Assembly (NCBI RefSeq): GCF_015207665.1
Contig: NZ_JADEWL010000044.1
Location: 1 to 48,099 of the forward strand
Length of the DNA stretch: 48,099 nt
Origin: Plectonema cf. radiosum LEGE 06105
GTDB taxonomy: Bacteria; Cyanobacteriota; Cyanobacteriia; Cyanobacteriales; Nostocaceae
Reading direction: 5' to 3'
The notes under the pieces were generated by a model. The model was not told where the DNA came from. It worked only from the letters and a program-made list of their open reading frames with translations, and made no database searches. Positions 39,832 to 48,099 of this stretch are shown here, one piece after another; positions within the stretch are counted from its first letter, which is position 1, and the number at the start of each line of letters is the position of its first letter. A program made the translations under genes and the position numbers.

Positions 39832-42540
39832 ATGAAATTAAATAGTTTATTCAACTCGAAATCTATCTACAGCTTAAACTATAAATTGTTCAAAAATCTG
39901 AAAATCAATCGCAAAATTTCCCTAGGATATGCTGTTGCTTTTGGGATTTCTATATTCGGAACTGTCTTAGGAGTGATAATTGGCAATGAATGGGAAAAAC
40001 AAGCTTTGGAACAAGAAGAATACGCTTTAATTAATACTAATTCTCTTCATCGTTTGCAAACAGGAGTTTTACAAGTAAGAACCCATCAACAACAACTAAT
40101 TCCGTTAAGCAAGCAGCCAGAAAAATTTGAAGAAGAATATGCTCATATTATTAAACATTCAGCAGCTATTCAAAAAGGTTGGTCAGAAATTAAATTGATT
40201 AAAGCACAAGAAAACTATTACTCACAACAAGAAATATCAAAATTAGAAAAATTTATCCAATCCTATGAAGGAGTATCAGGAAAATATTTACAATCATTAA
40301 ATCAACTAGTAAACAAAAATCCAGTTACTAACTTAGATTCCGCAGAAAAAATTACAACTGCTCAAACTCAACTTTTAGAATTTACTAATAGTGATGTAGC
40401 AATTAGATTCGATGAAATTTCCGACAGTTTAACTGAAATAATCAATATTTTTTATAAACAAATCATACAAGCAAAAAAGAACTTAAATCAAGCAATTTTA
40501 TTTCGTAATTGGATTATCTTTAGCAGTCTTTTCCTATCTATTATTATAAAATTTTTATTAGCTAGAAAAATTAGTTGGGCAATATCTTCTCCTATTATTG
40601 AACTAACCAATGTTGCGAAAAAAGTAACGCAGTCAGAAAATTTCGACTTACAAGTTCCGATTACTACAGAAGATGAAATTGGTATTTTAGCATTTTCTTT
40701 TAACCATCTGATTAATCGAGTCAAGCAACTGTTAAAAGAACAAGCAGCAAATACAGCACATTTAAACGCAATTATTGATAACCTTGCAGATGGTTTATTA
40801 GTCAGCGATATTAACGGTAAAATAATTAATTACAATCCTGCTATTACTAAAATGTTTGGTTTGAGGGATGTAGATATCAAAGGAATCTCCTGTCAAGAAT
40901 TTCTTCCTGAAATTATAGAATTGGTAAACAATAGTCAGCAAAACCCTACAGCAGTTTTTACAAAAGAATTACAACTAAATGAAAAGCAAATTGCGAAAGC
41001 ATCTGTCACTGCAATTTTAGAAACTAATTGTAACGAGTCTTATTGTAAATCCTTTGGTTCAGTTATTCTCGTTAGAGATATTACTCAAGAAAAAGAAATT
41101 GATGCAATGAAGACAGATTTTATTTCTACCGTTTCTCACGAGTTACGAACTCCTTTAACTTCTGTATTAGGATTTGCATCTATCATTCAAGAAAAACTAG
41201 AAGAAGATGTCTTTCCTTTTCTACCTGTGGAAAATCGCAAAACTAACAAAACTATCAGAAGAGTAAAAGACAATATTAATATTATTATCTCTGAAGCTGA
41301 GCGTCTAACTGCTTTAATCAACGATGTACTAGATATTGCAAAAATGGAAGCAGGAAAGCTTGATTGGAAGCAAGAAGCAATAAGTATTGACAAATTAATT
41401 GAGCGTTCTTTAGCTGCTATATCCGCTTTATTTACAACCAAAAATTTAGAGTTAATCACAAATATTGAACCAGAATTACCGCAAATTATTGGCGATGAAA
41501 ACCGTCTGATACAAGTTTTAATTAATCTCATATCAAATGCTATTAAATTTACTCATGAAGGTTCTATTACCTGTAGTGCTAAACTAATTAATAGTAATAT
41601 TGTTGTCAGTATAATTGATACAGGTAATGGTATAGCATTAGAAGACCAAGCAAAAGTATTTGATAAATTCAAACAAGTAGGAGAAACCCTCACCGACAAA
41701 CCCCAAGGTACGGGTTTAGGATTACCAATTTGCAAACAAATTATTGAACATCATGGTGGTAATATTTGGGTAGAAAGTGAATTAGGGAAAGGTAGTACTT
41801 TTGCATTTTCTATCCCAATTAAAATTAATGTCATTAACCAGTTTGAACAGATTGTCAATTTAAATACTATTGTTCAACAGTTACAAGAACATTCTACTAA
41901 TAATAATCTGACTTATGACCGTCAAAAAACTATTTTAGTGGTTGATGACGATGCGAATATTCGTGAATTGCTCAGACAATCTTTACAAAATCAAGGTTAT
42001 GCAGTCAGAGAAGCTACAGATGGTTTAGATGCAATTTATCAAATTAAAGCTGATAAACCAGATTTAATTATACTTGATGTTATGATGCCTCAAATTAATG
42101 GCTTTGATACCGCTGCAATTATCAAAAATGACCCTACTAAAATGGATATTCCCATTATTATGTTATCTATCTTTGAAGATAAAGAAAGAGGATATAGATT
42201 GGGTATTGATAGATATATGACCAAACCAATTGATAACAATAAGTTAATGAAAGAAATTGGCTTATTACTATCTCAAGGTACATCAGCGAAAAAAGTTTTA
42301 GTAGTAGATACAACTGCTTCAACTTTATTAACTTTATCTCAAATTCTCAAAACACAAGGTTACAACGTTGTGGAAGCGTCTAATGGTGAAGAATGTATAG
42401 AAAAAGCTTTATCTGTCAAACCTGATATGATTATTGTTGATTCCGTTTTATCACAAGAACACGATTTAGTCAAAACATTACGATTTGAAAAAGGTTTAGA
42501 AAATTTATTTTTTATTTTATTAGGTGATACTGACAAATAA
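39832..42540 (+). CDS. HAMP-PAS hybrid histidine kinase with two receivers
   Basis: The frame is open from TTG 39766; ATG 39832 (MKLNSLFNSKS) gives 902 residues and is preferred, though ATG 39790 is possible. TM1 is near residues 35-55 and TM2 near 225-245. They flank a helical sensor region, then HAMP (about 250-305) and PAS (about 310-420). HisKA has H436 (VSHELRTPLTSV); the ATPase domain has NLISNAIKF, DTGNGIA and GTGLGLPI. One intact receiver follows (ILVVDDDANIRE, LIILDVMMP, MTKP). A second receiver keeps the phospho-acceptor (MIIVDSVLS) but lacks the acidic pair (VVDTTAS) and ends before the conserved Lys. A free receiver gene follows. Confidence 0.9.
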   Translation: MKLNSLFNSKSIYSLNYKLFKNLKINRKISLGYAVAFGISIFGTVLGVIIGNEWEKQALEQEEYALINTNSLHRLQTGVLQVRTHQQQLIPLSKQPEKFEEEYAHIIKHSAAIQKGWSEIKLIKAQENYYSQQEISKLEKFIQSYEGVSGKYLQSLNQLVNKNPVTNLDSAEKITTAQTQLLEFTNSDVAIRFDEISDSLTEIINIFYKQIIQAKKNLNQAILFRNWIIFSSLFLSIIIKFLLARKISWAISSPIIELTNVAKKVTQSENFDLQVPITTEDEIGILAFSFNHLINRVKQLLKEQAANTAHLNAIIDNLADGLLVSDINGKIINYNPAITKMFGLRDVDIKGISCQEFLPEIIELVNNSQQNPTAVFTKELQLNEKQIAKASVTAILETNCNESYCKSFGSVILVRDITQEKEIDAMKTDFISTVSHELRTPLTSVLGFASIIQEKLEEDVFPFLPVENRKTNKTIRRVKDNINIIISEAERLTALINDVLDIAKMEAGKLDWKQEAISIDKLIERSLAAISALFTTKNLELITNIEPELPQIIGDENRLIQVLINLISNAIKFTHEGSITCSAKLINSNIVVSIIDTGNGIALEDQAKVFDKFKQVGETLTDKPQGTGLGLPICKQIIEHHGGNIWVESELGKGSTFAFSIPIKINVINQFEQIVNLNTIVQQLQEHSTNNNLTYDRQKTILVVDDDANIRELLRQSLQNQGYAVREATDGLDAIYQIKADKPDLIILDVMMPQINGFDTAAIIKNDPTKMDIPIIMLSIFEDKERGYRLGIDRYMTKPIDNNKLMKEIGLLLSQGTSAKKVLVVDTTASTLLTLSQILKTQGYNVVEASNGEECIEKALSVKPDMIIVDSVLSQEHDLVKTLRFEKGLENLFFILLGDTDK

Positions 42541-42672
42541 GATTTATGCTGATTTTTTATTCATATAATGTCCAGTTAAATGCTTGTAATAAAGAAAGTA
42601 GGGAATAGGGAATAATAACTAACCATTCGGGTTCGATATTATAGTTTAAATAAGTGGAAGTAACAGGTATTT

Positions 42673-43050
42673 ATGGAAAAGAAAATTTTAATTGTCGATG
42701 ACGAAGCAAATATTCGCATCTTAATGGAACAAGTCTTAGAAAAATTAGAAGATGAAGGTGTTGAATTACTTATTGCAGAAAATGGACAAGAAGCTTTAGA
42801 AATAATTGAAAATCAGAAACCTGATTTAGTTTTTCTAGATATAATGATGCCGAAAATGAACGGTTTAGATGTATGTCGAACTGTAAAAAAAGAATTACAA
42901 ATTCCAGATATTTATATTATTATTTTGACAGCCAAAGGGCAAGAAAATGATAAAGAGAAAGGCTTAGAAGTTGGTGCTGATTTATATATGACTAAGCCTT
43001 TTCGCCCCAAAGCAATTTTAGAAAAATCACGGGAAGTATTAGGAATTTAA
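42673..43050 (+). CDS. CheY-like response regulator
   Basis: A 125-residue stand-alone receiver with acidic pair D9-D10 (ILIVDDEANIR), phospho-acceptor D56 (LVFLDIMMPKMNG), T in IIILTAKGQEND and K in YMTKPFRPK. All catalytic residues are present. It lies 132 bp after the two-receiver hybrid kinase and is probably part of the same relay, perhaps replacing the degenerate second receiver. The stop overlaps the stop of the convergent FAD oxidoreductase gene by 3-4 nt. Confidence 0.93.
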   Translation: MEKKILIVDDEANIRILMEQVLEKLEDEGVELLIAENGQEALEIIENQKPDLVFLDIMMPKMNGLDVCRTVKKELQIPDIYIIILTAKGQENDKEKGLEVGADLYMTKPFRPKAILEKSREVLGI

Positions 43051-44213
43051 CTGTTAAAACGTTGTGGAGAAAATTGACAAACAATATCATCTTCATTGCC
43101 AGCCAGATAATTCGCAAAACGTCGCGCTAATGGTGGAATAATTACTAAAGGATTGCTGAAGCCAGAAAAAATATGAATATTATGATGATGATTATTTTGG
43201 GTAACAGCACCAATCAAAGGTAAGTTATCTTTACTAAAAGTTACTAAACAATGATTCCAAGTTCCCGATATATTTTCTAATCTAGGTAATACGTTACCGA
43301 TATTGTCTCGTAATACTGCTTCACTTTTTGTAGAATCTACATCAGCATGAGGATTTGGATTAATATAGCTAATTTGTCCTAATCGTAAACTACCATCTTG
43401 AAATTGAACTGCACCTACGTCTAAAATCCAACCAAGTTGATGATTACTTTCATTCCATAATTTATCATCTTTAGTAGAGTCAGCTTCTAGTTGAAAACGT
43501 TGAAGATTTGCTGGCATAATTAATGTATGTAAATGAAAATCTACGGGTGCAGTTTCGATTATTTCCGCATGGGTAAAATACAGTTGGATAGGAATACCAG
43601 ATGTTTGAAGTAACTGTCTGCTAAATCCACCCGCACAAACTACAATATTTTTACAATGAAAGGTATCGGTATTTGTTTTAACTGATAAATTATTTTCCTC
43701 TATCTCTAAAACTTGGCTAATTTGCATTTTACCCCCAGCAAGTAAAAATGCTTTGATATAAGCTTGTGTTGTTTTTTCTGGATGAATATGTCCGTGTTTT
43801 ACAGTTAAAGCACCAGATATTGCTTCTCTATTTAATAAAGGTTCCAATTCACAAGCTTGATTAATATTGAGTAATTGTGGAGGTGTGACAACACTTTGGT
43901 AAAATGCAGCAATTTCCTGTGGATTACTATCTCTAGAAACTGTTAATAATAAATCTAATTCGCGAAATTGAATATCAGTATTTAATTCTTGAGATAATGT
44001 TTGATAAAGTTTTTTTGACTCATTACATAATTGACGAGTTAAAGGATTTGTACCGCTCCAAAAAGCCAACCCACCGTAACTATAGCGAGTAGCATTTTCC
44101 GGTGTAGTATGTTGTTCTAATAAGAGTACTGAAAATCCTTTTGTTACTAATTCGTAACTAAGTGCAGCACCCGCAATTCCAGCACCGATAATAATAATAT
44201 CGTAGGTTTTCAT
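43047..44213 (-). CDS. FAD-dependent oxidoreductase, DAO family
   Basis: 388 residues with an N-terminal FAD Rossmann motif (IIIGAGIAGAALSYEL, residues 6-21) and the acidic LLLEQ ribose-binding end (about 31-35). A second FAD segment, NIVVCAGGFSRQLL, lies near 190-205, and the C-terminus (LPLIGAVTQ ... HIFSGFSNPLVIIPPLAR) fits D-amino-acid/glycine oxidase-type enzymes. The substrate is unknown; amine or sarcosine-like oxidation is the family theme. It is convergent with the upstream receiver gene. Confidence 0.9.
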   Translation of the reverse strand: MKTYDIIIIGAGIAGAALSYELVTKGFSVLLLEQHTTPENATRYSYGGLAFWSGTNPLTRQLCNESKKLYQTLSQELNTDIQFRELDLLLTVSRDSNPQEIAAFYQSVVTPPQLLNINQACELEPLLNREAISGALTVKHGHIHPEKTTQAYIKAFLLAGGKMQISQVLEIEENNLSVKTNTDTFHCKNIVVCAGGFSRQLLQTSGIPIQLYFTHAEIIETAPVDFHLHTLIMPANLQRFQLEADSTKDDKLWNESNHQLGWILDVGAVQFQDGSLRLGQISYINPNPHADVDSTKSEAVLRDNIGNVLPRLENISGTWNHCLVTFSKDNLPLIGAVTQNNHHHNIHIFSGFSNPLVIIPPLARRFANYLAGNEDDIVCQFSPQRFNS

Positions 44214-44256
44214 AGGAAAATAGGAAGTAGGGAGTAGGGAGTAGGAAAAAAATCAT

Positions 44257-44321
44257 AGAAGTCGGGTTTTTACAATCTTATATCGATAAAACCAAAAAAT
44301 AATCATCAAAACCCGACTTCT
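44257..44321. terminator. AGAAGTCGGGTTTT inverted repeat
   Basis: AGAAGTCGGGTTTT (44257-44270) pairs with AAAACCCGACTTCT (44308-44321) across a 37-nt spacer, between the ychF and FAD-oxidoreductase genes (both minus strand). It is the fourth member of the dispersed family and a likely ychF terminator. Confidence 0.65.
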
Positions 44322-44392
44322 TACCCCACGACTTATAACCACAATCAATATTTATCGCAGCGTCACACACCTTACAAAAATATTAATTCACA

Positions 44393-45481
44393 TTAATTAG
44401 TTAGAAACAACATGACATCACCTTCTTTAACAATATAATTTTTTCCTTCAGCGCGAACTAAACCTTTTTCTTTCGCAGAAGCGAGGGAACCAGAGGAAAC
44501 TAAATCATTGTAACTAACGGTTTCTGCACGAATAAATCCTTTTTCAAAATCGCTATGAATTACACCTGCTGCTTGCGGTGCTGACATTCCAGCTTTGATT
44601 GTCCAAGCACGAGTTTCTTTCTCACCAGATGTAAAATAAGTCCGCAAACCTAATAAATCGTAAGTAGCGCGAATCAAAGATTTCAAACCACCTTCTTTGA
44701 CACCCAAAGATTCGAGAAAATCAAGTCTTTCTTCTTCCGATAATTCCACTAGTTCCGATTCTACCTGTGCGGAAACTATTACTACCTGAGCATTTTCTTG
44801 AGATGCAATTTTTCGCACTTCTTCGACATATTCATTCCCAGTTGCCAAATCATCTTCGGAAACATTTGCAGCGTAAATAATCGATTTAGCACTCAGCAGT
44901 GTCAAAGGTTTAATTATTTCTGCTTCTTCTTCAGTTAACTCGATTTGACGAACCGATTTACCTTCATTTAACTCAGCTGCAACCTTTTCCAACACCGACA
45001 TTTCATATTGAGCATCTTTATTCGCTCGCGCTTGTTTGCGAGTCCGATCCATGCGACGCTCAACTTGCGATAAATCTGCTAAAATCAACTCTAAATTAAT
45101 AACTTCAATATCTCTAGCAGGTCCAACGGAACCAGAAACATGAATTACATCATCATTATCAAAACAACGTACCACATGAACGATCGCATCAGTTTCCCTG
45201 ATATTGGATAAAAACTGGTTTCCCAATCCCTCACCCTTACTAGCACCCTTAACCAAACCAGCAATATCCACAAACTCAACACGAGCGGGTACAATTTGCT
45301 TTGCAGAGGAAATCTTCGCTAAAACTTCTAACCGTTCATCCGGTACCGATACAATACCGACATTCGGTTCAATAGTACAAAAAGGAAAATTAGCTGCTTC
45401 AGCCTTAGCATTAGCCACCACAGCATTAAATAAAGTAGATTTTCCCACATTCGGAAGTCCGACAATACCGGCTCTTAGCAT
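44393..45481 (-). CDS. ychF: Redox-regulated ATPase YchF (OBG family)
   Basis: A ribosome-associated P-loop NTPase with ATP preference. 362 residues is standard. G1 is GLPNVGKST (residues 8-16) and G3 is [20 protein letters not shown], with a coiled-coil insertion ([20 protein letters not shown]) and a C-terminal TGS domain. The NxxE motif (NVSE) replaces NKxD, explaining the nucleotide switch in the family. The ATG at 45481 gives [15 protein letters not shown], the canonical start. It acts in translation and stress response. Confidence 0.97.
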   Translation of the reverse strand: MLRAGIVGLPNVGKSTLFNAVVANAKAEAANFPFCTIEPNVGIVSVPDERLEVLAKISSAKQIVPARVEFVDIAGLVKGASKGEGLGNQFLSNIRETDAIVHVVRCFDNDDVIHVSGSVGPARDIEVINLELILADLSQVERRMDRTRKQARANKDAQYEMSVLEKVAAELNEGKSVRQIELTEEEAEIIKPLTLLSAKSIIYAANVSEDDLATGNEYVEEVRKIASQENAQVVIVSAQVESELVELSEEERLDFLESLGVKEGGLKSLIRATYDLLGLRTYFTSGEKETRAWTIKAGMSAPQAAGVIHSDFEKGFIRAETVSYNDLVSSGSLASAKEKGLVRAEGKNYIVKEGDVMLFLTN

Positions 45482-45706
45482 TTTGGATTTTAGATTTTAG
45501 ATTTATAACTCACAGGTTATCTTAAATCCAACAGCAATTTGTTTCAATTCTATTTGGTTATTGAGCCGAAGGGGCTTGTTCAACTTTTCACCTCAGAGCA
45601 AGGGAGTAAAATATCTTCAGGTAAAAGGGAATTAAAGTCATCTGGTACAATAAACTTCCCTCGATCTTGTCCCAAACTAGACCGTCAATCATTAGTAATC
45701 TAAAGT

Positions 45707-47095
45707 ATGAATCCAATAATAGTAATTGGTGGTGGACTCGCTGGAACTGAAGCAGCATGGCAAATAGCCAACGCTGGAGTTCCAGTAATTTTTTATGAAA
45801 TGCGTCCGCAACGTTTCGGAGGAGCGCATCATACGGAGCATTTAGCCGAATTAGTATGTAGTAATTCCTTTGGAGCAATGGCAACTGATAGAGCCGCTGG
45901 TTTGCTACACGAAGAACTACGCCGTCTCGGTTCTATCGTGATTTCCAAAGCCGACGAGCATCAAGTCCCCGCAGGTGGAGCCTTAGCGGTTGATAGAGGT
46001 GTATTTAGTCAAGATTTGACAGAAACTCTCAGCAGCCATCCTTTAATTGACTTTCGCCGGGAAGAATTACGAGAAATTCCGGAAGGTATTGTAGTCTTAG
46101 CAACCGGACCTTTAACCAGTCCCGATTTAGCAGCAGATTTGAGCCGCTTTACCGGGATGGAATATCTCAGCTTTTTTGATGCTGCCAGTCCCATAGTTGT
46201 GGGAGAATCGATTAATTATGACGTTGCCTTCATGGCATCCCGATACGATAAAGGTGAAGCAGCTTATCTCAACTGTCCCATGAATAAACAGCAATATCTG
46301 CGATTTTGGTCAGAATTGCGTCAAGCTGAACAAATTGAATTAAAAGGCTTTGAACGAGAAAACGCCAAATTTTTTGAAGCTTGTTTACCCATTGAAGAAC
46401 AAGCGCAACGGGGGGAAGATACCATGCGTTATGGTCCCCTCAAACCAGTAGGTTTGACTCCTCCTTCAACTGCGGGATGGAGTGATGATTCTCCTGACAA
46501 ACCAACTCCAGAAGGAGAAGAAGTTAAAAAGCAACGTCCTTACGCAGTTGTTCAGTTACGTCAAGAAGACAAAGCTGGTAAACTGTGGAACATGGTTGGA
46601 TTCCAAACAAACCTACGTTGGGGAGAACAAAAGCGGATATTCCAGATGATACCCGGTTTAGAAAATGCCGAATTTGTGCGATTGGGAGTAATGCATCGTA
46701 ACACCTTTATTAATGCACCCCAATTAATGATTCCCACACTACAATTTAAATCACGTCCCACCTTACTAGCTGCCGGACAGATTATTGGTACCGAAGGATA
46801 CAGCGCTGCATCCGCCGGAGGTTGGTTAGCGGGAACAAACGCCGCCCGAATCGCTTTAGGAAAAGAACCCCTAACCATGCCCAACACAACTATGATGGGA
46901 GCGCTATTTGACTTCATCAGTTCCGCATCTCCCAAACACTTCCAACCAATGCCCCCTAACTTCGGTATATTACCGGACTTAGGAGTAAAAATAAAGAACA
47001 AACCCGAACGTTACGGAAAATATCGCGATCGCGCTTTGGAGCAGTTAGCAATTATCAGGGATAGAGTTAGGAGTGAGGAGTTAGTTGACAGTTGA
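45707..47095 (+). CDS. trmFO: tRNA (uracil-54-C5)-methyltransferase, folate-dependent
   Basis: Methylates U54 of tRNA (T-loop) using methylene-tetrahydrofolate and FAD. 462 residues. The FAD motif is [16 protein letters not shown] (about 6-21); family blocks include [20 protein letters not shown] (given short), [19 protein letters not shown] and [19 protein letters not shown]. The ATG at 45707 fits the family start, though no ribosome binding site is clear. The last residues and the TGA stop fall in a GTTGACA repeat, so the natural C-terminus may have been altered slightly. Confidence 0.96.
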   Translation: MNPIIVIGGGLAGTEAAWQIANAGVPVIFYEMRPQRFGGAHHTEHLAELVCSNSFGAMATDRAAGLLHEELRRLGSIVISKADEHQVPAGGALAVDRGVFSQDLTETLSSHPLIDFRREELREIPEGIVVLATGPLTSPDLAADLSRFTGMEYLSFFDAASPIVVGESINYDVAFMASRYDKGEAAYLNCPMNKQQYLRFWSELRQAEQIELKGFERENAKFFEACLPIEEQAQRGEDTMRYGPLKPVGLTPPSTAGWSDDSPDKPTPEGEEVKKQRPYAVVQLRQEDKAGKLWNMVGFQTNLRWGEQKRIFQMIPGLENAEFVRLGVMHRNTFINAPQLMIPTLQFKSRPTLLAAGQIIGTEGYSAASAGGWLAGTNAARIALGKEPLTMPNTTMMGALFDFISSASPKHFQPMPPNFGILPDLGVKIKNKPERYGKYRDRALEQLAIIRDRVRSEELVDS

Positions 47096-47107
47096 CAGTT
47101 GACAGTT
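47084..47107. repeat. GTTGACA heptamer repeat
   Basis: Three GTTGACA units overlapping the end of trmFO; the second supplies its stop codon. Confidence 0.85.
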
Positions 47108-47121
47108 CTTATTTATTTTTC

Positions 47122-47193
47122 CCCCGAACCCCATACCCCCCTTCGGGTTGCGCCACTTCTCTCAACGGTCGTGTTCCTCCGCACGAGAGTGGC
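47122..47193. repeat. GCCACT/AGTGGC hairpin repeat
   Basis: CCCCGAA (47122 on) pairs with TTCGGG (to 47147), and GCCACTTCTC (47152 on) pairs imperfectly with GAGAGTGGC (47185-47193). The GCCACT ... AGTGGC design also appears in the element A core near 20284-20325, suggesting a shared repeat family. Confidence 0.5.
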
Positions 47194-47234
47194 TTACCAT
47201 CTCCCCATCCCTAAAGCTCAACACCCTAGATTAA

Positions 47235-47963
47235 ATGAACGAATCCGAACGCTATTTATTTGATTTACAAGGATTCTTAGTTGTTGAAGATGTTCTTAGC
47301 AACCAAGAAATTGCTGCTTTGAAGGAATTGGTAGACGAGCAAGTTGCGATCGCAAATCAACCGCAAGCAGCTAAATTAAGGTTTGATAGTTTGCTTTCGT
47401 GGGGGAAACCTTTCCGCAGTTTGATCGATAACCCCCGAATAACTCCTTATTTATCTGAGTTATTAGGAGGAAAATTTCGTTTAGACCACGATTACCTTCA
47501 TATTATCCGTCAAGGGCTTGGTCCCATTGGCTGTTATTTGCACGGTGGAGGAACTCCCTACGATCCAACCCAGTATTACTCATTCCGCAACGGTGGAATT
47601 TACAATGGTTTGCTAGCGGTTGCTTACGAATTAAATGATGTACATCCCGGTGATGGGGGATTTGCTTGTATTCCCGGTAGTCACAAAAGTAATTTACCCT
47701 GTCCCCAATCATGGCTTAATTTAGAACTGCCCAAAAGTTGCGTAAAATCAGTTACCGTTAAAGCTGGAAACGCCATTATATTTACTGAAGCTTTAACTCA
47801 CGGAACCCTTCCTTGGCAAGGAACAAATGAGCGTAGAACATTATTTTATAAATATTCTCCTCATTCATATGCATGGTTGAGAAACTACTATAATCCCGAT
47901 GATTTTACAGATTTAACTCCATGCCAACGAGGAATTCTTAAAACACCCGGAGTTTACCCTTGA
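47235..47963 (+). CDS. Phytanoyl-CoA dioxygenase (PhyH) family protein
   Basis: A 242-residue double-stranded beta-helix oxygenase homologue. Family blocks are PYLSELLGG (about 71-79), CYLHGGGTPYD (100-110), VHPGDGGFACIPGSHK and ALTHGTLPW, followed by NERRTLFYKYSP. H103 and H189 align with the iron-binding histidines and R200 with the 2-oxoglutarate-binding Arg. The second ligand of the usual HxD motif is absent (HGG), a trait of some PhyH subgroups. The substrate is unknown. It starts 140 bp after trmFO and is followed by a TTATCAG repeat. Confidence 0.9.
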   Translation: MNESERYLFDLQGFLVVEDVLSNQEIAALKELVDEQVAIANQPQAAKLRFDSLLSWGKPFRSLIDNPRITPYLSELLGGKFRLDHDYLHIIRQGLGPIGCYLHGGGTPYDPTQYYSFRNGGIYNGLLAVAYELNDVHPGDGGFACIPGSHKSNLPCPQSWLNLELPKSCVKSVTVKAGNAIIFTEALTHGTLPWQGTNERRTLFYKYSPHSYAWLRNYYNPDDFTDLTPCQRGILKTPGVYP

Positions 47964-47964
47964 A

Positions 47965-48014
47965 ATCAGTTATCAGTTATCAGTTATCAGTTATCAGTTA
48001 TCAGTGATCAGTTA
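47965..48014. repeat. TTATCAG heptamer tandem repeat
   Basis: Six to seven TTATCAG units starting 2 nt after the PhyH-family stop codon. A second block of the same unit begins at 48082 and is cut by the window end. Confidence 0.88.
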
Positions 48015-48081
48015 ATTTTCAACTGTCAACTGTAAACTAACTCCTCACTCCTAGTAAGATATTTTTCCATTGCGTAATTTC

Positions 48082-48099
48082 AGTTATCAGTTATCAGTT
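48082..48099. repeat. TTATCAG repeat at window edge
   Basis: CAGTTATCAGTTATCAGTT runs to the last base, so the array probably continues beyond the window. Confidence 0.8.

Noticed and set aside
45588-45884. 98-residue minus-strand frame over the start of trmFO
   Set aside because: It lies opposite well-conserved trmFO codons and its peptide has no family character.
46561-47001. 146-residue minus-strand frame inside trmFO
   Set aside because: Antisense to highly conserved trmFO motifs; no independent support.
1-48099. tRNA or rRNA genes
   Set aside because: No cloverleaf with a TTCGANTC-type arm or rRNA core segment was recognised by eye in any intergenic region.

Overview
The window looks like chromosome of a filamentous, heterocyst-type cyanobacterium (Nostocales, Rivularia/Calothrix-like). 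The evidence is AT-rich DNA with scattered HIP1 octamers (GCGATCGC, for example near 2050, 4794, 8487, 24448, 32052, 38812 and 47027), a high-light-inducible protein gene, many multi-PAS histidine kinases, and several families of heptanucleotide tandem repeats typical of this group. No rRNA, tRNA, CRISPR array or intact transposon was found.

Layout. 1-5.3 kb: carB and the four-ACT aspartokinase lysC, both on the minus strand. 5.5-14.3 kb: a two-component signalling block with a NarL/LuxR-type regulator on the minus strand, then on the plus strand a four-PAS kinase, a CHASE3-PAS kinase, an Rcp1-like receiver and two receiver-kinase hybrids. 14.5-21.4 kb: a conserved unknown gene followed by a stress-type group (GlsB-like membrane protein, small unknown, SDR reductase, GSP17M/YflT-like protein, exported beta-rich protein, small membrane protein, CsbD-like protein). 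This stretch also holds a tnpB remnant, a candidate folded RNA and two non-autonomous repeat elements. 21.9-26.5 kb: a kinase with an ethylene-receptor-type membrane domain, an Rcp1-like receiver and a DivK-like receiver. 26.5-31.6 kb (minus strand): two DUF2294 proteins, a universal stress protein, a second copy of a structured repeat, a headless TetR gene, a TakP-like TRAP binding lipoprotein and a PEP-CTERM protein. 31.7-37.6 kb: AlkA-like glycosylase, cupin, an unknown membrane protein, an acetoacetate-decarboxylase-like protein, an ICMT-like membrane enzyme, and the hli gene with an HLR1 promoter box. 38.1-43.1 kb: GAF-kinase, HAMP-PAS hybrid kinase and CheY-like receiver. 43-48 kb: FAD oxidoreductase, ychF, trmFO and a PhyH-like dioxygenase.

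How it fits together. The window is dominated by signalling: six histidine kinases and five other response regulators in three blocks. Three kinases share nearly the same dimerisation and catalytic core, and two of those three blocks carry an Rcp1-type single-domain receiver, which points to duplication of a kinase-Rcp1 cassette with swapped sensors. General-stress and light-stress genes lie between these blocks. Intergenic space is rich in short repeats that often begin inside the stop codon of the preceding gene. The most notable items are the ethylene-receptor-like kinase, the folded RNA candidate at 16527-16648, the shared hairpin core carried by two elements with different termini, and the repeat-supplied stop codons.
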